Source of the DNA: Rhodococcus sp. ARC_M6
GTDB taxonomy: Bacteria; Actinomycetota; Actinomycetes; Mycobacteriales; Mycobacteriaceae
Direction: 5' to 3'
NCBI RefSeq assembly: GCF_022810305.1
Contig: NZ_JALGQH010000020.1
Location: forward strand, 47,758-111,757
DNA length: 64,000 nucleotides
The notes below the pieces were generated by a model. It was not told the DNA's origin. It saw nothing but the letters and a program-made list of their open reading frames with translations, and ran no database searches. The position numbers and the translations under genes were made by a program. Shown here piece by piece: positions 61,771 to 64,000 of the stretch. The stretch's first letter is position 1; the number at the start of each line of letters is the position of its first letter.

Positions 61771-62255
61771 GGCCCGCCCGCGGACCAGCCACGGCCTTCC
61801 CTTGGTGGGGACACACCGCCCGAGTACCCGCCGAGCACCCGCCGGGCTTCACGTACGGGATCGAGAAGAGTTCGTGGCAGCAAAGGTCTCGCTGGCTGAA
61901 CTGTGATTTCTGCCGTGGGATCCACTTCTGCAGTCAGCCCACGCAAAGGCGCCGGTCCGCACGTGTGGACGCAGCTTTGCCGGCACCCCTGCAAGCGTCG
62001 CGCACACTCGCATGTACGAGGTCCTGCAGGCAGGATGCCTGTTCGGCCAAGTCGGATCGCTTCGCCGCGTCGTAGACGGTTCGGTCTGTGATCGTGTGCG
62101 CCGCGTCCGGTGTAATCGGAAGGCTAGAGGTCGACGCCCCGACACCGAGGTGACGACCTGTTCGATTCGCTCCGGGCCGAGCCTGCAGATCAGCCGAACG
62201 TCGGGGTCGTCTGGTTTAATATCGCCAGAATCGGACGCGGGAGGGAATGGACACC
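61771..62255. other. 485-nt gap without a supported gene
   Basis: No frame with a start signal or motif was recognised between the two immunity-like genes. Confidence 0.45.
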
Positions 62256-62627
62256 ATGGGGACCTGGGGCAGCGGCAACTTCGACGACGACACCGCCGCC
62301 GATCATCTTTCGGACCTGACCGGCAGGCTCGTCGACGAGGTCACCACGGCTATGTCCGGCGACCTGGTCGATATCGAGCCGGACGAGTACTGGGGCGTTG
62401 CAGTGCCGTGCAACCTGGAGTTGCTCCACTTGATCGCGCAGCAGCGCTATGTCGGGGTCAGCCTGCCCGACCCGGAGACCATCGTCGGATGGAAAGACCG
62501 GTTCCTGGCCGTGTGGGACGGGGCGATCGATGGATTGGAACCTAAGCCTGACTACAAGGTGCAACGACGCGAGGTCCTCGTGCGAACTTTCGACCAACTG
62601 ACTGAGGTGGCGAGGCGTGAGGGCTGA
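62256..62627 (+). CDS. DUF4259 protein (immunity-like)
   Basis: 123 residues. MGTWGSGNFDDDTAADHL is the family opening; GGAGGGA is 9 nt upstream, so this ATG is preferred to one three codons earlier. The rest is helical (ELLHLIAQQRYVGVSLPD, VRTFDQLTEVARREG). DUF4259 proteins commonly occur among immunity genes of polymorphic toxin loci. Confidence 0.75.
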   Translation: MGTWGSGNFDDDTAADHLSDLTGRLVDEVTTAMSGDLVDIEPDEYWGVAVPCNLELLHLIAQQRYVGVSLPDPETIVGWKDRFLAVWDGAIDGLEPKPDYKVQRREVLVRTFDQLTEVARREG

Positions 62628-62836
62628 GGAGCCGGGTTGGCTCCCGACTGCCGTCTGCATGCCGGGCTGCGGGCGGCACGCTCACTGGCGTAGTTCCGGC
62701 GCAAGCGCGTCTGCCGACTGGAATCGTGGGGAAGGCAACTCGTAGAGCATGTCGTCGACAATCGCCAGCTCGGCTCCATCATCGCTGTCTGGGTCTCGAA
62801 CCGTCGGTTCGTCTCGACGGGTGATCGACTTCTGCC

Positions 62837-63043
62837 GTGCTGAAAACGCACATGGTCGCGACGAACCCGGGTCCTGGGGGTGAGGTCGGTCAGGTGATCT
62901 CATATGTGCATGGCCCCGACTGGATATCGGTAGTGGCACCTGATGGTGAGGCGTACCTTGACGCATCACCCACGTGGCTCCGCGATCAAGCAGAAGAGTT
63001 GATCCAGGTCAGGGTCGCTGCGAGGCAGATCGCGGCGCGGTAG
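62837..63043 (+). CDS. Small hypothetical protein (68 aa)
   Basis: GTG start. Reads GQVISYVHGPDWISVVAPDG and LRDQAEELIQVRVAARQIAAR. No signal or family recognised; weakly supported by its composition and its place among small immunity-like genes. Confidence 0.4.
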   Translation: MLKTHMVATNPGPGGEVGQVISYVHGPDWISVVAPDGEAYLDASPTWLRDQAEELIQVRVAARQIAAR

Positions 63044-63219
63044 GTGGGGCGAGTTTGAGCGCATCACCCCACGTTGCTTTCGTGGCAACGCTCGGGCGGG
63101 TTGACTGTCAATGATCCGGAAACCTATACCCGAGAACGACTCTCCCTCTTCGCCGGTGCATTCGCTCAATCCGTGGGCAATCGAAACACACTGTCAGTCG
63201 GATCTGATTCAATGCACGC

Positions 63220-63561
63220 ATGACATCGCCTTCGATCGAACCTCTGCAGCTTTTCGAGACGTCACCGGGAAAATGGTCACTGATGCTCACGGACCAGCAC
63301 TTCGGCAGAGTCGCAGCTGTATTCGAGCAAGTTGAAGGGTTCGAGGGGGGTGGATACGATTGGGCTTCGGTGGCTCACGCAGTGGTCGGACGCGATGCGC
63401 CGAATCTGGAAGGCCGATTCAGCACCGATCCCGAAGCCGGGATGTTTGTTGCATACGGCGGCGACCACGAAGCGCTCAGTGAGCTCGGAATCCTTCTCGC
63501 CAAGGCGTATTCGGATGCTGAGTATCTCGGCGGACTGGTCGCGATTTCCGAACTTGATTAG
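63220..63561 (+). CDS. Imm51-family immunity protein
   Basis: 113 residues. WSLMLTDQHFGRVAAVFEQ, GGGYDWASVAHAVV and RFSTDPEAGMFVAYGGDHEAL, then LAKAYSDAEYLGGLVAISE match the Imm51 pattern, a family that neutralises polymorphic toxins. No cognate toxin lies in the window. Confidence 0.78.
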   Translation: MTSPSIEPLQLFETSPGKWSLMLTDQHFGRVAAVFEQVEGFEGGGYDWASVAHAVVGRDAPNLEGRFSTDPEAGMFVAYGGDHEALSELGILLAKAYSDAEYLGGLVAISELD

Positions 63562-63619
63562 TCGGACTCAGAACTAGTCGGACGAGAACGATGAAGGCCC
63601 CACAGTGTGAATTGTGGTT

Positions 63620-63668
63620 AACACGGTGGTCGCGACATTCTCACATGAGGGGTTGCGACGACCGTGTT
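63620..63668. terminator. Hairpin downstream of the Imm51 gene
   Basis: An imperfect 17-nt inverted repeat, aacacggtggtcgcgac / gttgcgacgaccgtgtt, with a 15-nt loop. Weak T-run, so terminator function is uncertain; could be a remnant of a mobile element end. Confidence 0.4.
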
Positions 63669-63820
63669 GATTTCGGAGGACTGTGCCCGGTTCGGTGATT
63701 CGGTAAGCGAACGTGCTCACGCCGTCGCGCAGGCAAGTGGGAACCGGAAGTCCACTCGGCAGAGGCGAATCGAAAGAATGCGAACCGCTGCTGCCCGGGC
63801 AGTGTGGCTTTGTCATGTTA

Positions 63821-63878
63821 ATCAACTACCTGGCCCTAAAGGGCGGGTTTGCTGCTCACCAACCTAACTGGATGCTAG
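63821..63878 (-). repeat. Solo right end of the TnpB element, copy B
   Basis: 58 nt nearly identical to 52523-52581 (a few substitutions and one 1-nt deletion in the hairpin stem), in the same orientation. Similarity stops exactly after gatgctag; no tnpB sequence follows within the window. Confidence 0.8.
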
Positions 63879-64000
63879 TAGTACTTTGTTACCTCGGCGT
63901 GTCCGCTCGAGTTTCGACGGATTTCTCGAGACCATGCCCACATGGATGCACACACCCTCAACCGCGTCGGAGAATCGATGGATACGTTTGTCGGTGAAGT

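Overview
The window looks like a chromosomal segment of a high-GC mycolic-acid actinomycete, most likely Rhodococcus of the R. erythropolis type. The evidence is a mycothiol ligase (mshC), a proteasome ATPase (Mpa/ARC), IdeR-style iron control, an MMPL exporter, many GTG starts and frequent 4-nt ATGA/GTGA gene overlaps. Gene order between about 6.5 and 48.9 kb follows, in pieces, the Mycobacterium tuberculosis Rv2141c-Rv2115c neighbourhood: M20 peptidase, PEBP, pyrD, LppL-like lipoprotein, uppP, histidine phosphatase, DUF3090, SCO1664-like, mshC, PAC2, metH, hisE/hisG, RecB-like nuclease, trmI, Mtb12/LppK-like lipoprotein and mpa. Accessory blocks sit between these pieces. The synteny is from memory and was not computed.

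Layout. 0-2.9 kb: a partial enoyl-reductase-like gene, a universal stress protein and an SDR protein with a zinc-finger-like insert. 2.9-6.4 kb: an aspartate-dehydrogenase-like gene, an MHS transporter and a divergent IclR regulator, bracketed by two identical tRNA-Leu(GAG) genes. 6.5-11.5 kb: core genes (M20, PEBP, pyrD, DUF5703, lipoprotein). 11.5-15.2 kb: a tightly overlapping haem operon hmuO-hmuT-hmuU-hmuV behind an IdeR-like box. 15.3-25.4 kb: an AKR lacking two catalytic residues, uppP, phosphatase, DUF3090, SCO1664-like protein, a divergent MarR/MMPL pair sharing a palindromic operator, mshC, a DJ-1/PfpI protein and a DsbA-fold protein.

25.6-33.9 kb is the main defence-like locus. It has JetA, JetB and JetC homologues of a type III Wadjet (condensin-like anti-plasmid) system joined by ATGA overlaps and preceded by an AbiEi-like winged-helix protein. 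The JetD nuclease subunit (DUF2399/DUF3323) is not visible anywhere in the window. 34-50.8 kb is mostly core metabolism and RNA modification: PAC2, metH, HAD hydrolase, trhO, RluA-type synthase, hisE-hisG, thioesterase, RecB-like nuclease, trmI, mpa and an M23/LysM cell-wall hydrolase.

50.9-64 kb is degraded and mosaic. A Ser/Thr kinase gene was interrupted by a TnpB-bearing IS200/IS605-type remnant, lost its catalytic core and carries a frameshift. An ArsR/MFS pair follows. At 57.2-59.9 kb a former three-gene operon (small unknown protein, DUF4331 protein, Dyp-type peroxidase) is cut up and reassembled out of order, with one internal piece inverted. The last 3 kb holds immunity-protein-like genes (DUF4259, Imm51 and another) without a recognisable toxin, and a solo copy of the TnpB element right end.
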